From NCBI GenBank assembly GCA_003024785.1, contig PUQB01000203.1, forward strand, positions 186,001 to 250,000: a stretch of 64,000 bases of DNA. Reading direction: 5' to 3'. Below the pieces are notes generated by a model. That model did no database searches. It was given only the letters and a program-made list of their open reading frames with translations, and had not been told where the DNA came from. Source of the stretch: Selaginella tamariscina. Lineage: Eukaryota; Streptophyta; Lycopodiopsida; Selaginellales; Selaginellaceae. Below, piece by piece: positions 24,607 through 43,232 of this stretch; the first letter of the stretch is position 1, and each line of letters starts with the position of its first letter. A program made the position numbers and the translations under genes.

Positions 24607-27588
24607 ATATCTCTCTCTCAATAGAATACTTAATATATGGCTTGTAAGAGTGTCAAATATAACTTTTCTCCCTCTCTTAGTAAAATACCCATATGTTAAC
24701 TAGCTTTTTGTGGACAAGTACAATACACTTATATATTATGAAAGAAGCAAGTACAATGTGGAGAGAGAGCTTTAACATTTAATGTTATTGGTGTTAAGTC
24801 ATTCAATCTTAGTGTGTGATTTTAAAAGTATATAGAAATATAAGATTATGCCACGTGGTAGATATTTTTATGTACAAAATCAAAATACTAAATTTTATAT
24901 TAGTTTTTAAAATAAATAACAAAATAATTATAAAGTGGTCACTTTAAATAACTTTTATATTATTTTTAAAAGAAATACTATGTTTTTATAATAAAAAATA
25001 AAACATATTTTTAACTATAAGTTAGTAAAAAATTAAGTTTTAACTTTTATAAAAAGGGTCATGATTGTTTTAGGGTTAAGTCTCAAATTTACTTCATGTA
25101 TATCAACGTTATCACCAATTACTTCATGTATATCAACGTTATCACCAAATACTCAATTGTGTACGAAATCAAGATATAAAATCCTTCTCAAATAATTCAT
25201 TTTACAAACGAACTTGCAATTTCTTCTTGAAGAGATTTTAGAACTATGCACCACACATAGGTTTTTATCTCTTTTCTCCAATTTAACAAGGATTGAAAGG
25301 CACTAATTGATTTTAAAGGACATGGCAATGGGCTTGTATATATCATAACATAAATAACATGCAACAATGTCTTTAGGTTATACCTCGTCAATGATAGTAT
25401 TTGAGGATGCATAGTGCCTTCTTTAATAATCACAAATCAAGGTTTGCATTTTGTAGCTGTGCAATGCCCACCAATACTAACATTGTTGCTCAATGGTTTC
25501 ACATTAGATAGAATTGCTTAATAGTTTCACATTATATATGATGGAGTTTCATGAAATCTGCACTCTTCAACACTAGGGTTTTTTATATCAATAATTTTTT
25601 TGCATTTTTCAACGTCCTCTTTAATTTAGGTTGGCTAGCTTATTATTTGTCTCATCACATGCTTATTTTTTTGCTTTTGAAGGTCTTGAGAGATCTAAGT
25701 TCTTTATTATACATAAGGTTAATAGCAACAAATAGGGTTTTGGAACTCAGACTATTAAGATATTAAAAGTAGAAGTTGTGAACTTCATTTTTTTCAATAG
25801 AGATTTAGTATGTTCCTTTACTAGAAAGACCATAGTTCATTTGGACAGAAAATTTTAAAACTCAATGTTGACATAAGTAAACACACACATGTGCACAAGT
25901 TTGTTTATGTTTTTTTTCTATGCAGGAACTTGTACTAGAACCTGCATCACAAGTCAAATAAGATTTGTCGAGAGATGAATTTTTAAAGGTAATATAAATA
26001 TGTGTGTGAACAATACATGTATATAAATTATTTTAGGTAACTGAAAATGAACTAAAAAACATTCGAGAGTTTCCTAGAGCATTTCAAGGTATTTGCATGA
26101 AGGTGATGAGTGTGTCAAAGCTTAATAAGATCACAATCGTTAATGTTTGTGACAAAATTAAAAAGTTGCATTAAAAAATGTCAATTTTTTCATGTTGAAG
26201 AACTATAAAATGAACGATTTCATATAAAAAATTTGTTGGTGCTTGTTTGAAGCACAAAATTATGAAGATAAAAAGTGATGTATAATAATAGCTATTCATA
26301 GTTTGGGTGTTATAGTAATTGGTCATGGTCACGAGTGTCATAGTAATTGTCATGGTCGCTTATAATGTACATGTATTTTAAGATTTTATTTTGTTAATAT
26401 TCAGAACTCTATAAATGCTATATAATTTCAACTAAAATATTAATTCAAAGTTATCTACTTATTCAAAACAATACTCAAATTGATAGTAAATGTATTTCTT
26501 TTAAATTAGAAGTATATAATCACAATAAACATGTCTTATTTAAAATGTATATATAATGTGCTTTTTTAATTTAATAATCATGTCTCATTTAAAGTGTATA
26601 TATAATGTGTTTTTTTGTTACAAAAGCATTCCAATAAATTACCTTAAAAATACTTTCTTTTCTTTTCTAAATTAGTATAAAATGACATCTTCGTTGTGTG
26701 AAATGAACGAAGATTTATTTATTTATTAAGGTAACTTCAATTTATATTCTTAATAAGTTTTTGTTTTAATACATAAAGAGGGCAAGTTATCAATTGCATA
26801 TTAAAATAAAAATTACTTTATGGTGAACAAACAAAGCCAAAAAAATTATTTAACTTAGATATTATTTATTTAATTAAAAAATCTTGATTATGTAAATATA
26901 ATTAATGGAACAATAACAAGAAAAGATAATGCCATTAGATAAATAAACTTTTAATACATTTGTGAAGTGCCTAAGATCTTTTTATATATAGATTGTCATG
27001 GAGCGTTTTTTAAATAATATAAAAAGTAAGAAAGATTAAAAAATGACTCAGTAACATATGGCTCAACGTGCTACCAACTGGAAGAAGCACGTCAAGCTGG
27101 ATGTGGCTAAGTATATGTAAAATAATGCTGTGGTGGCAATTGCAAAAAGTGTGTGGTGACAATATAATACATTACTTATAATTGAACATCTGATTTGAAC
27201 CATCAATTTTATTACACTTAAATGTTAAATTTTGAAACGGTTTTAATTTCATTGGAAAATATTTAGATTCCATTTAAAATCCAATCCATTTTCATTTTAA
27301 AGGTTATACAATACATAAAAGCTATATCTTATAAATAAAATTTGTAATCAAAGTAGTAGTATGTTTAAAATAGAATTATAGAAACTCAGGTCATATAAAT
27401 ATTATACATATTATACATTGATACAAAACTGCACGGTTTAAACAGAATAGAAATTAAATTTTAGCGTCACGTGTCACATGTGGCATGGTGTTCTGTAACG
27501 AACACGCGTTGTACATTTTACATGTACATCTAACTCGTTATTAAGCTTAATCAAAAGATTACTGTGGGTTTAGGGTTTTAACAATCCA
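24607..27588. other. AT-rich intergenic DNA; no gene seen
   Basis: About 3 kb of AT-rich sequence without conserved coding features. A 29-base direct repeat (ATTACTTCATGTATATCAAC core) lies at about 25088-25145. The last 200 bases would carry the MATE gene promoter. Confidence 0.5.
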
Positions 27589-30500
27589 ATGGATCTTGGA
27601 GCAGCGTCTGCTCCTACTCCGGCGCACACCTTCTGCCCTGGTGAGTCTAGATTTGAAGTGTACGAAGATTTCTTAGCTAATTCGCCATCGCAGGAAAAAG
27701 CGCGAGCAGGCAGCGCCTCAGCAATGGCGCCTTTTACAGGAAAAATCGTCGCTTTGTGTTCGATCGGACGATCTTGCCTCCGGATTCATGGATTGCTGGC
27801 TCAAGGCTGCGATTCAAGCTTCGGAGTAGCATAGATGATGCAGTTTACGTGGAGAAAGACGAAAATGCATCCGAAAACAGGTAAAATCGGTAGTTTCCAT
27901 CCAAAATCCGAAATACCACAGCTTTATCCCTTTTTTCATGTTCTTATGTAGAATGCATCGGAAAACAGTCTAAATCATTAGTTTTATGTGTCTTTTCATA
28001 CTTTTTTTCCGAAAGAACGGATTTATTTGTTTCTTGCTGTAGATTATTTATTTGTTAAACAGTGTCATTTATCTGAAATATCGTAGATTTTCATATATTT
28101 TTATCCAAAATTACCCTTTGTTCATGTATTTCTTCCTAAGTTCATCTTTTTATCATGTTAAAAATCTGTATTTCTTCTCTTTCTTAGATTATTTCTTGAA
28201 CAACTTGAGCCCGATAATCTGACGAAGGAGGTCGCGACATTGGCTTTTCCTGCTTTTATCGGACAAGCTATTGAACCTTTGGCGCTACTGACGGAAACAG
28301 CATACATTGGAAGATTGGGTACGGCTTTCAGCTATAAGTACTTAATCACTAAATTAATCATTTCAGCCTAATATGTACAGCAATACCTATGAATGTGTGA
28401 CATTTATACATATATACTCTGTTTGTATATATATGCATCATTGGAACACAAATTGGTCGATAGGTAAGTATGTGTGCATGTCAACTATGTACGTTGTGTC
28501 TATTGTTCATATGATATAAACAGGCACCGTGGAGCTAGCTGCTGTAGGAGTTTCTATCTCAGCATTCAATTATGTTTCGAAGTGCTTCAATATACCGCTG
28601 CTGAACGTGACCACTTCATTTGTAGCAGAAGATGAAGTTATTAATCAGGTGATTAACTCGTTAAAACCGTTCTTTTAAGGAACACATCTTTGATGCTGTG
28701 TTTCAGATGAGCAGTCCAACACGAATCATCAAACTAACAAGCTCATTTTGCCCGCTGTTTCATCCGCTCTTGTGTTGGGAACGCTCATTGGAGTCATTGA
28801 AGCTTATTTACTTATATCTCAAGGAAAAAGAATGCTGGGCATGCTGGGCATTACACCGGTATGGACTATATAAACTTGTAGTCGCTTATTATACACATAT
28901 ACATATTTATCTTACTGTTTCTTTCTTTACTCCAGGATTCGGTGATGGCGATGCCTGCAAGAAATTATCTAGCACTACGTGCTCTTGCATCCCCAGCTGC
29001 CGTGCTTTCACTGGCCTTACAAGGTATATTCCGTGGTTTAAAGGACACCAAGACACCACTCTATGCTACAGGTCTGTGTCTGTCTGTCTGTCTGTCTCTT
29101 TCTAACATTACAATGCTGCAGCAATTGGGAGTGTCTCAAATATCGTACTTGGTCCTATTCTCATGTTTGCCCTCGGATACGGTGTAAGAGGTGCAGCCTT
29201 TGCCTACTTAGCATCACAGTAAGTGCACAGCCATTTTTTACTGTCTTACTTTTGATTTCTTATTACTGTCACATTGTTTGATCTGTACGTACGGTGACTA
29301 TGAAGTTTTGGTTCAGATGTACAATGATGTGCTACCTCCTGTGGCGTCTAAACAAGAGGGTAATTCTTCTACCTCCACGGCTTAGCAACTTGAAGTTCGA
29401 CCGCTTTTTAAAGTCCGGTAATATGAATCAAGAAAATATTAAGAAAGAACCAATATTACGTAAATTTAGAATTAACTCGTAAATTTTTATATGCACACAT
29501 TCAGATATATCTTATTGTCAATGAAAATACTAATCATAATATGCATACATTCAGATATATCTTATTGTCAATGAAAATACTAATCATAATATGCATACAT
29601 TCAGATATATCTTATTGTCAATGAAAATACTAATCATAATATGCATACATTCAGATATATCTTATTGTCAATGAAAATACTAATCATCAGCTTATAGGTG
29701 GTCTACTGCTTGGTCGAACTTTAGCTACTTTATCAGCAATGACCTTCTCTACGTCAATGGCTGCTCGACAGGGTGCGTTATCTATGGCCGCTCACCAAGT
29801 TTGTATGCAGCTTTGGCTTGCTACTTCTATGCTTTCCGATTCCCTAGCGCTAGCAGTGCAGGTATTTGTTAATAATATTCGTTCATTCAATTGTCTGCCT
29901 AATATTTTTTTTTAAGTTAACATGTGGGTATTTTAGGCGCTTTTGGCAAGTGCATTCGCCAAAGGAAACTATAGGCGGGCCGAACTTGTAACAAATGGTG
30001 TTTTACAAGTATGTAACATATACATACTAGTTTATTTACTTATTGTATATTCGTTTCCCATTTTACTAGAAGTTTAATATATGAAATAGCTAAAAATATC
30101 CTTATGTACTTGAAGATGGCGCTTGCTCTGGGACTCGCTATGGCTTTGGTGCTGGGTATTTCCTCGGACGTCATAGCAAAGATGTTTACGAGTGATGCTG
30201 GAGTGCTTAAAGTGATGGCTGTTATTATGCCTGTAAGTACGTGTACATGTGAGTGAAGAAGTGGCGGGAGAGAGATGGTTAACGATTGTTATCGTTTTGC
30301 AGTATGTTGCCGTGACACAACCAATCAATGCTCTTGCTTTCGTTCTTGACGGGATACATTACGGAGCTTCTGATTTCAGATACGCATGCTATACGATGGT
30401 AAAGATTCTGCTGGTTTATTTAAATGATAGTTTACTTCATTATCTGTTTAACGATCGTTCTCATTATTCTTTTGCCTTTACCTTATTTCAGATTTTCAAT

Positions 30501-30819
30501 TCAGTGGTCGCTTCTTCTATTATGTTTTATGCTCCGTCCATTTTTGGCCTGTCCGGTGTCTGGCTTGGCCTGTCAGTCTTCATGGGATTACGGGCGTCTT
30601 TAGGATATTTGAGGTATTTCTAAAACCATAATAATCATATTAGTATTATGAGAATATATGTCCACATGAGTGTCACATACACATGCATACATAACATGTA
30701 TGTGTATATCATTACAATATCACGTATAACGTCCGTAATACAGATTGTTCCTTGCGACCGGACCTTGGACGTTCTTAAGAGAAAACCGTAAAGGGGCCAC
30801 GGTAAATGGAGTGGCTTAG
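27589..30819 (+). CDS. MATE-family efflux carrier (DETOXIFICATION 42-45 type)
   Basis: About 14 exons encode a multidrug-and-toxin-extrusion carrier, a cation-coupled exporter with 12 membrane helices. The subgroup is suggested by ALQGIFRGLKDTKTPLYAT, typical of plant DTX42-45 (FRD3-like citrate carriers and plastid members). Other landmarks are FPAFIGQAIEPLALLTETAYIGRLG-like helix 1, AARQGALSMAAHQ-like helix 7 and QPINALAFVLDG. The ATG at 27589 is supported because a 53-base intron (27641-27693) joins it in frame to a Ser/Arg-rich stretch, giving a transit-peptide-like N-terminus before helix 1. Exons include 28188-28318, 28524-28648, 28936-29071, 29122-29218, 29317-29417, 29698-29861, 30303-30398, 30492-30613 and 30744-30819. 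No break is evident. The transported substrate cannot be told. Confidence 0.88.
29491..29690 (+). repeat. Four-copy 50-base tandem repeat in a MATE intron
   Basis: The unit, starting ATGCATACATTCAGATATAT, repeats head to tail at 29491, 29541, 29591 and 29641 with almost no change (CACAC for CATAC in the first copy). It fills the intron between 29417 and 29698. Confidence 0.95.
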
Positions 30820-30982
30820 AGATGTAAAGAGCTCGTTCTTTTTTGCTTAACATAAATCAATTTAAACTTATTGATACCATCATGTTTGATCCGTTATATC
30901 CATGTTTTCGCTTTTCTTGACCAATGGCAGTTACGTTTCACATCATAAGGAAATCCATTTTAGGTTTTCTTGGGAGTGAGAC

Positions 30983-36734
<5,752 letters not shown>

Positions 36735-37379
36735 GCACTTCTTAATGAATAACATTTCTAAGATGTATGATACATACACACATATATATATATATAGTTG
36801 ACACTAATATGCTTATTTTATAAATTTATAACCTCTAATATGTTATTATTTTTCTATTCGTTTTATGCGTTTAATTTATAATCGAATAATCATCGATCGG
36901 TAATTAAATTATAGGGAGACCTTATTAAATTTATCAAAAAGCCTTAAGAAGAAATTTAAAAAATACCTTATTTATTAGAAAAAACTAAATAATTATGAAA
37001 TATTATTAAAAGTGAGAACTTAAGAGTTTTACATATGTTTTAATAAAATAAAAAAGAGGAAATCTTAAGCTAATTCAGACAAATAATATAGTAAAATGAG
37101 TATTTAAATATATATAGTATAAATTAGTGAGTTATATATTAAAATATTAAATATTATGCATATTATGTAGCATCTAATTTGGGCATTGAAGGAAATAAAA
37201 ACTTTTTTCATTCTTTTAATTTTTTATATATTAGTAAAATTATTAGAACATATAAAACTATTAGAGAACACCACAAATATAAATTATTAGGTATATTTGA
37301 GTTTCATTAACATTGCATGTGCTTGTAGTGAATCAGAGAAAAAAAACAAAGAAATAAGCAAATCGCACCTAGTTTACAA
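36735..37379. other. AT-rich spacer between FAM91 and the SUVH-like gene
   Basis: The two genes converge here. No coding or RNA feature is seen; the sequence is very AT-rich. Confidence 0.5.
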
Positions 37380-38620
37380 CTACAAAGCACAAAAGAACAA
37401 GTTGTGAGATGTATTCATCTCAGGAGAGATTATAATACCTTGGAAGTCTAAAGCAGCAGGTGAGACTTTGGTATAATCATATGAAAGCTCCTCACCAATC
37501 TGAATGTCTCTACTGGCAAATAACACGACATATGGAGTCTCGAAATCCGAGAAGATCAACCTTACAACCATGTTAGGATTATTAGAATGGTTAAAAAAAC
37601 CGTGCCAGATTGGAGTACTGTGTGAGGTCAAGGTACATGTATGGTAGCTCCACGTGATCTCGAGCTATATATTGAATATCCACAACAAAGCCCGACTTGG
37701 CAGACTGTTTACACACTCGTAAGCTTAATTAATCATCTTGATGTTAACAAGCTTGCTTACCAGGGGAAGGCTCAACACTGAACCGCCCAACTATATCGCA
37801 AATTATACTTCCAGATGCTATTGTCTGAGCAGCTCTAATGCCCCATCCCTTGTTCTTGTTTCGAAAACCTGGAGTTTTAGCTTAATCCCGATTGTTTTAA
37901 GCCTGTGGAAGCTCGACGAGCAGCGACAGTCACATTCTGACAGCATTCAAAGGCAATCACTCCGGCATTCGTCGAAGACAAGGGCAGCCCGGAACGCATA
38001 CATCCTCGCAGGTGCATTTAGCTTTCGAAGGCGCCATACGCTCTGAATCGTAGCATGGCATGTAAGTGAAGTTCCTCCGGGGGGACTGCAGACTATAGTC
38101 CATAGTCTTTCCGTCAGTGTCTGCTTCTTGTACTTCGTACACTCCGTCGTACACGAATCCTTTTCCTTTTAGACGTTTGATTACTCTTACATGCTGTCGA
38201 CGTTTTCTAGCGTTTCCAAGGCTTTGGAAGTAGGCAGTAAAATCTACACCATATGTAATTCTTCCATTTCTGTGGTCGGCATCCTTTGCATGCGTCCCGA
38301 AAACAATCGCCTGGGCAACATTTCTGAAGCTGTCAACTCCACGCCTGATGTCATTGTGAAGTCCAGCTTGTTTTACACCGATCCGGTTTGTAAATACTTT
38401 GTTCTAATAAGGTGCTTAAACTCCTAATCCACGCATCTAAACATCAAAGAACACAGAACGTATACCTCATTGTCGCGCCTCTGGATGGCAGCCGCCTCCA
38501 CTGGTGTCGCTACTAGGACGAGAACGAGAAATAAAAGAGATAAGAAAAGAAGCGCACTATAAGCATGGTGTATGTCTCTGATATTCCAGTAATTGTCGTA
38601 ATTGCGATATTTAAATGTAG
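37380..38620 (-). CDS. SUVH-like protein (SRA/YDG plus pre-SET plus SET), post-SET part not seen
   Basis: SUVH proteins bind methylated DNA through the SRA domain and methylate H3K9 through SET. Minus-strand exons show SRA features (QAGLHNDI, AIVFGTHAKDADHRNG, then HVRVIKRLKGKGFVYDGVYEV), a pre-SET region with CTCEDVCVPGCPC and then ECCQNCDCRC-like cysteines, and a SET domain (KGWGIRAAQTIASGSIICDIVG, YLDLTQYSNLARF, FNHSNNPNMVVR, GEELSYDY). NHSN replaces the usual NHSC, and the CxCxxxxC post-SET cluster is absent; the gene ends soon after at 37380. Frame shifts by one base occur near 37593-37599 (a seven-A run on the plus strand), 37847, 37935 and 37962. The N-terminus is not resolved; a hydrophobic exon at about 38463-38620 may belong to it. 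Confidence 0.72.
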
Positions 38621-38945
38621 CATTACGTCGTCTCCTATAAACACCCCAAGAGACTGTAAACGAATTTAGAATTACTGTGGAGAAACTTAAATAATTAACC
38701 CGAGTAAAAACTTATTAAGCATTTAAATATGCTGCCATTGTTTGCTGGCTTGTGAACATTACAGTCAGAGTGCTGTATATATGTCATCTGCATGGATTTA
38801 CACACTTCAGAAGTTGACTGAGATCTCTGTAATCGTCAGCGCGCATTATGGACTAACAAGCAAGTCGTCTTGTTACAGGGGATACAAACTGATACATGAA
38901 CATAGTTATATGTTGTTCTAGCTCTTACACAAGTATACAACTTCT
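38621..38945. other. Shared upstream region of the SUVH-like and protease genes
   Basis: The two genes diverge here. About 325 bases, AT-rich, presumably with both promoters; I see no specific motif to name. Confidence 0.4.
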
Positions 38946-40435
38946 ATGATGTCTCTACTATATACAGTTCTTTCCATGTTCATTCTCAATGCTGTTTGGG
39001 CTGAAGACAAGCCAATAGCTTCCTTGTGGCGTCCAATCCTTCCGGTTTATCTGCTAAACCAGGTCCGGGAGAACTTAGGCAATGTTCAAGGCCAAATTCA
39101 AGGGAATGCCAAAAGTAATCACCTTAATCTCCGTGGAAACATGCCTGTCCGTGGAGTAAGATCCTTAGTCTCACCTCTTGACGACTATGCTTTGTTCTCC
39201 ATGCAGATGCAAGTAGGCTCACCTCCAAAGGACATCACCTCCATCATTGATACAGGTTGAGAGAGAGAGTCAACTATATATGTATGTAAGCTAATTGCCA
39301 TATTAACAGGAAGCGAGGCGATCATAGTGCAGTGTGGAAGCCATTCCCAGCCAGTTTTCAATCCTTCGAGTTCGCAGACATATAGAAAACTCCCATGTAG
39401 CTCGCCAAATTGCCAGGCCGTACAAGAAACGAATGCAACATGTCAAGTGCGGACAGTTCCACTTGTACGTATTCGCTGGTGTATGGAGACTCGAGGAACT
39501 CAACAGGAGACTTCTCACAAGACATATTTTCACTAAACAGCACGAGTAATTCTTCAAAGTTGCAGTTTAAGGACATTGCTTTTGGGTGTTCGACTAGCAG
39601 CCAGGACTTCTTAGTAGATCTCAACAGCTTGGGTATAACTGGTTTTAACCGTGGCAATCTCTCTCTGCCTTCGCAGTTAAGCAGGCAAACTAACCAAACC
39701 ACTGCAGTGTCTAACGTGTTTAGTTACTGCTTCCCTTCCATTCCCTGGCAGCCAAAGTCGACCGGTGTTGTATTTCTTGGCGATTCTGGACTCTCCAGTC
39801 GCCTTTCTTACACAAATATGCTGGATAATCCTGCTCTTCCCAGGAATTCGCGACTCTATTACGTAAGAATGCAGTCCATACAAGTGAATGGGAAGACAAT
39901 AGTCATTCCTGAGACTGCTTTCAAGACAACAGAGACAGGGGGAGGAGGAACAATACTCGATTCCGGAACAACATTCACTCGGCTTGTGGATGAAGCTTAC
40001 ACGCCCTTTCTTCAGGAGTTTCAAAGAGTGACAACTACCAATACAAGCATCGACTTGAAGAAGAGAGTCGGTTCTATGTCGGGCTTCGACGACTGCTACA
40101 ACGTTTCGTCCGGCTCGAACTTGCCGAGGGTTCCGACTGTGACTTTCACTTTGGCGGGTGATGTGAATCTGCAGCTGAGTTTCGAGCACTTGTTCGTTCC
40201 GGTTTCTGTTGGTGGTAATGAGGTTACCATATGTCTTGCCATACTGAGCTCTGACAAGACTGGGTTTGGTAAGGTGAACATATTGGGCAACTTCCAGCAG
40301 ACTAACTATCTGGTTGAATATGATAATGAGAGGTTTAGAGTTGGAATTGGTAAGGCTGACTGCAGTCAGGCCTCAAGAAACAAATTGCCCCTGCTGCCTG
40401 TATTAACGCTTATCCTCTTACATATACTAATGTAA
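38946..40435 (+). CDS. Pepsin-like aspartic protease (A1, nepenthesin-like), possible GPI anchor
   Basis: The protein hydrolyses peptide bonds by two catalytic aspartates, here in IIDTGS (split by a 54-base intron, 39256-39309) and ILDSGTTFT. Start ATG at 38946 opens a hydrophobic signal peptide (LLYTVLSMFILNAVWA). Then come a short propeptide, the ALFSMQMQVGSPPKD strand, the Cys-rich nepenthesin-type insert (VFNPSSSQTYRKLPCSSPNC), TYSLVYGDSRNSTGDFS, AFGCSTSSQ, and a C-terminal lobe ending NILGNFQQTNYLVEYDNERFR. A hydrophobic tail (LPLLPVLTLILLHILM) follows a small-residue stretch (QASRN), as in GPI-anchored members. Length of about 475 residues is usual for plant A1 proteases. Frame slips by one base near the AA at 39445-39446, inside the Cys-rich insert. 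Confidence 0.9.
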
Positions 40436-40476
40436 AATACATTCCTGCTACAAAACAATACTGTTTATGATTGCAT

Positions 40477-40496
40477 TCACACACACACACACACAC

Positions 40497-40537
<41 letters not shown>
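40477..40537 (+). repeat. (CA)n and (TA)n microsatellites between protease and COG0212 genes
   Basis: CA repeats followed by TA repeats in the 130-base gap between the protease stop codon and the next start codon. Confidence 0.9.
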
Positions 40538-40538
<1 letters not shown>

Positions 40539-40567
40539 CATTTCTTGAGAAGGGTTTAGGGTTCTAG

Positions 40568-42457
40568 ATGGAAGCTGCATTTTGTGCGGCAATACGGTCT
40601 CGCAGGAGTCTTTTGAAATGGTTGCGTTCACGGTGGATCATAAATCGCTCGCAATCGGATGCGGCAGCAGCAGCTGAAGAATGTGAATCTTCACAAGGTA
40701 GCAATGGGTCTTGGAAATGGGAAATAAGAAAGCGTGTGTGGGATTTTCTGGAGGCAGAGGGGGTTTGCCCTGTTGCCAGATACAGGTTTCCCAGCTTCCC
40801 TGGAGCAGAAATTGCTGCAGACAAGGTGGGATTTATGAATGCATAATTACTCTGTGTAGAGCGTTGTGTTCTAACTTCAGGTTGTGGAGTTGCCTGAATT
40901 TCTGGCTGCTAATTGTGTCAGTATCAACACTGATACGCCACAGAGGCCCATGAGATCTATGACACTACGAGGTAAATGAAAATCTATACATTTACCATGG
41001 ATCGGTAAATTTGAACATGTGTTTTATTATACATGAATGTGAAGAGATGAAGAAGATACTTATTCCATGCCTCCCCACTGGTTTCTTTAGAATGCTTGAT
41101 CCAGTTGGTTTGTCTGATCATCAAATAAAAGAAGCTGCAAACAAAACAGGTACATCTTGGTATTGTTTAGTATCTCATAAGTATTCTGGCATGTATATCT
41201 ATCCGTGTACACACACATGCACAGTGGTTTTGAAGCGGATAAAAAGTTCTTAGCAGATCAAATGCAGATTATCGAACACTCGGGAAGCCTTTGAGTTTTG
41301 CTGATCAACTCAAGGTTGATGTCTTGATTGTTGGCTCTGTTGCTGTTGATCCGATGACAGGAGCACGTCTTGGCAAAGGCGAGGTAAAGTGGCACACACA
41401 CACACAGCCACGCGCACACGCACACGCACCTGTGTTATGTGTGTGTCTGATGTAATAGAACTCCAGGGCTTAGCGGACTTGGAATATGCTTTGCTTCGCT
41501 ACATGGGTGCTGTAGACGATTCCACTCTGATTGTCACAACAGGTAATTACGAATGATGTTTAAGATTAACACGTGAAAACCACATACAAATGCACACGCA
41601 CGCATGCATAATGTGTATATATGTTTATATGGTTTTTTGTGTATCATGTTTAATAATGTATGTGTACATGTCTTTTATGTGTTAACATGTGCTTCAGTTC
41701 ATGACAAACAGCTCATGGAAGACATTCCCACTGAGAAGATGCTACCATATGATGTGCCGGTGGATGTAATCTGTACTCCAACAGAGACTATATACACAAA
41801 GTCTACAGTTCCAAAACCAACTGGTATACATTTTATTCATCTGTATATCATTCCTTATGATCTGTACATATTACCAGGTGTATATTGGGATAAGTTATCC
41901 CCTGAGGTTGTAGACCAGATGCAACCTTTGAAGGACCTGAGAAGAAAGATCAAAGACGAAACAGGAGAGCTAGTGAAACTAGCTCCTTCACAACAGCGAC
42001 GACGAATTGGTCGACACACTGGTATAATATATATGATCATAACAGTATTGCTCCAAACCTTGACCTTCTATGTTACACACGCACGCACACACACAATGAC
42101 ATTATCTAAATTAGAAATAAACATCCCCAGAGTTGCTGAAAACTTATTTATATCCTAATCATACACATCATGCTATATATATATCGACACAATCTAATTA
42201 CAGACTCGGGGCCTGGGATTTTCATATGCGAGCTTAACCCGAGCACGACAGAAGTCGAGCTGAAGGAGCACCTGAGAGAGCTTGGTGTGGAAGTTGATAA
42301 TGTTGTGGTTTATAAGACAGCCACTTGGAAGCTTGTGGCTCGAGTCTCAGTTCCAGACGGTATTGAACTCGGGACGTGCATTGAGGCTATCAATAACACT
42401 GAGCTCAAGGGATGGTGCATGAAAGCAAGGGAAGATTCTGGAACAGTAACTCAGTAA
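40568..42457 (+). CDS. COG0212/MTHFSD-like protein (5-FCL-like domain plus RRM-like domain), copy 1
   Basis: The gene encodes a 5-formyltetrahydrofolate cyclo-ligase-like domain of the COG0212 type, which in Arabidopsis is plastidial and linked to thiamine metabolism, not classic 5-FCL activity. Animal MTHFSD has the same fold plus an RRM. Landmarks are [95 protein letters not shown] and YWDKLSPEVV. The C-terminal exon (from about 42204) is RRM-like (GPGIFICELNPSTTEVELKEHL). ATG at 40568 gives an Arg/Ser-rich organelle-targeting-like N-terminus. The exon 1 end (40825) and exon 2 (40881-40971) have clear splice sites. No break is evident. Its 3' end faces IFT140; the paralog lies at 48118-49994. 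Confidence 0.88.
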
Positions 42458-42611
42458 GGTAAGTAAAAGAAGATCATTTAACGGACATGCTAATGGTGTG
42501 TGTGTGTGCGCACTAGTGCGCGTATTATTATACATGTTAATCATATAATCACTTCTGGGTTTTATTAAACTACAGCATGATCACTATCATGTGTATTCAT
42601 ATATGAGTGGA

Positions 42612-43200
42612 TCACACGTCAACTTCCAACCCCAAGGCCTGTAAATGTGAACAAGTAAGCAAATTACGAGGTTTCACACAAAAGATCACCTTATATGTTG
42701 CATCTATAATGTGTTGATCAATGTAAGGATCCAAGATTAATTTCTGGGACTTCATTTTCTGTAATGTGTGATATGTCTGCAGAAAACTTACAGAGAATAT
42801 ATACATGTAAATGTACATGTGCATGTGTGTGTGTGAGTCTTATATTGAGTATATATACATGTAAATTTAAATGTACATGTGTGTGTGCGCGTGTGTGTAC
42901 ATCCTCACACATGCACACTTATATGTACCTGCTCCATGTTGCCTTGACTGAAGTAAAATTCCACCAGGAGGGCGTAAACATCTCCAACACGAACAACAGC
43001 TGACTGAAAAGGAATAACTTATATATAAAATATATTACATATTATTTGCATACCTCCGTGTTTTCATCAGTGCTAGAGCAATGTGTGATGAGTTCCCCGC
43101 AAGAACGAATCATGGCTGCAGGATCAGCTTTGGCCATTCTTCGGACCTATCACAAAAAACAAACGTGTGTGTGTGCGTGCGTGCGTGCGTGCGTGCGTGC

Positions 43201-43232
<32 letters not shown>

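Noticed and set aside
25197-25433. Minus-strand open frame in AT-rich DNA
   Set aside because: No conserved features or codon pattern; likely chance.
29491-29690. CRISPR array, from evenly spaced repeats
   Set aside because: The 50-base units are adjacent with no spacers, and the locus is a plant intron.
38463-38620. Separate secreted-protein gene, from a hydrophobic Leu/Val-rich stretch upstream of the SRA exon
   Set aside because: No ATG in the right place; the exon joins by plausible splice sites to the SRA part, so it is more likely a piece of the SUVH-like gene.
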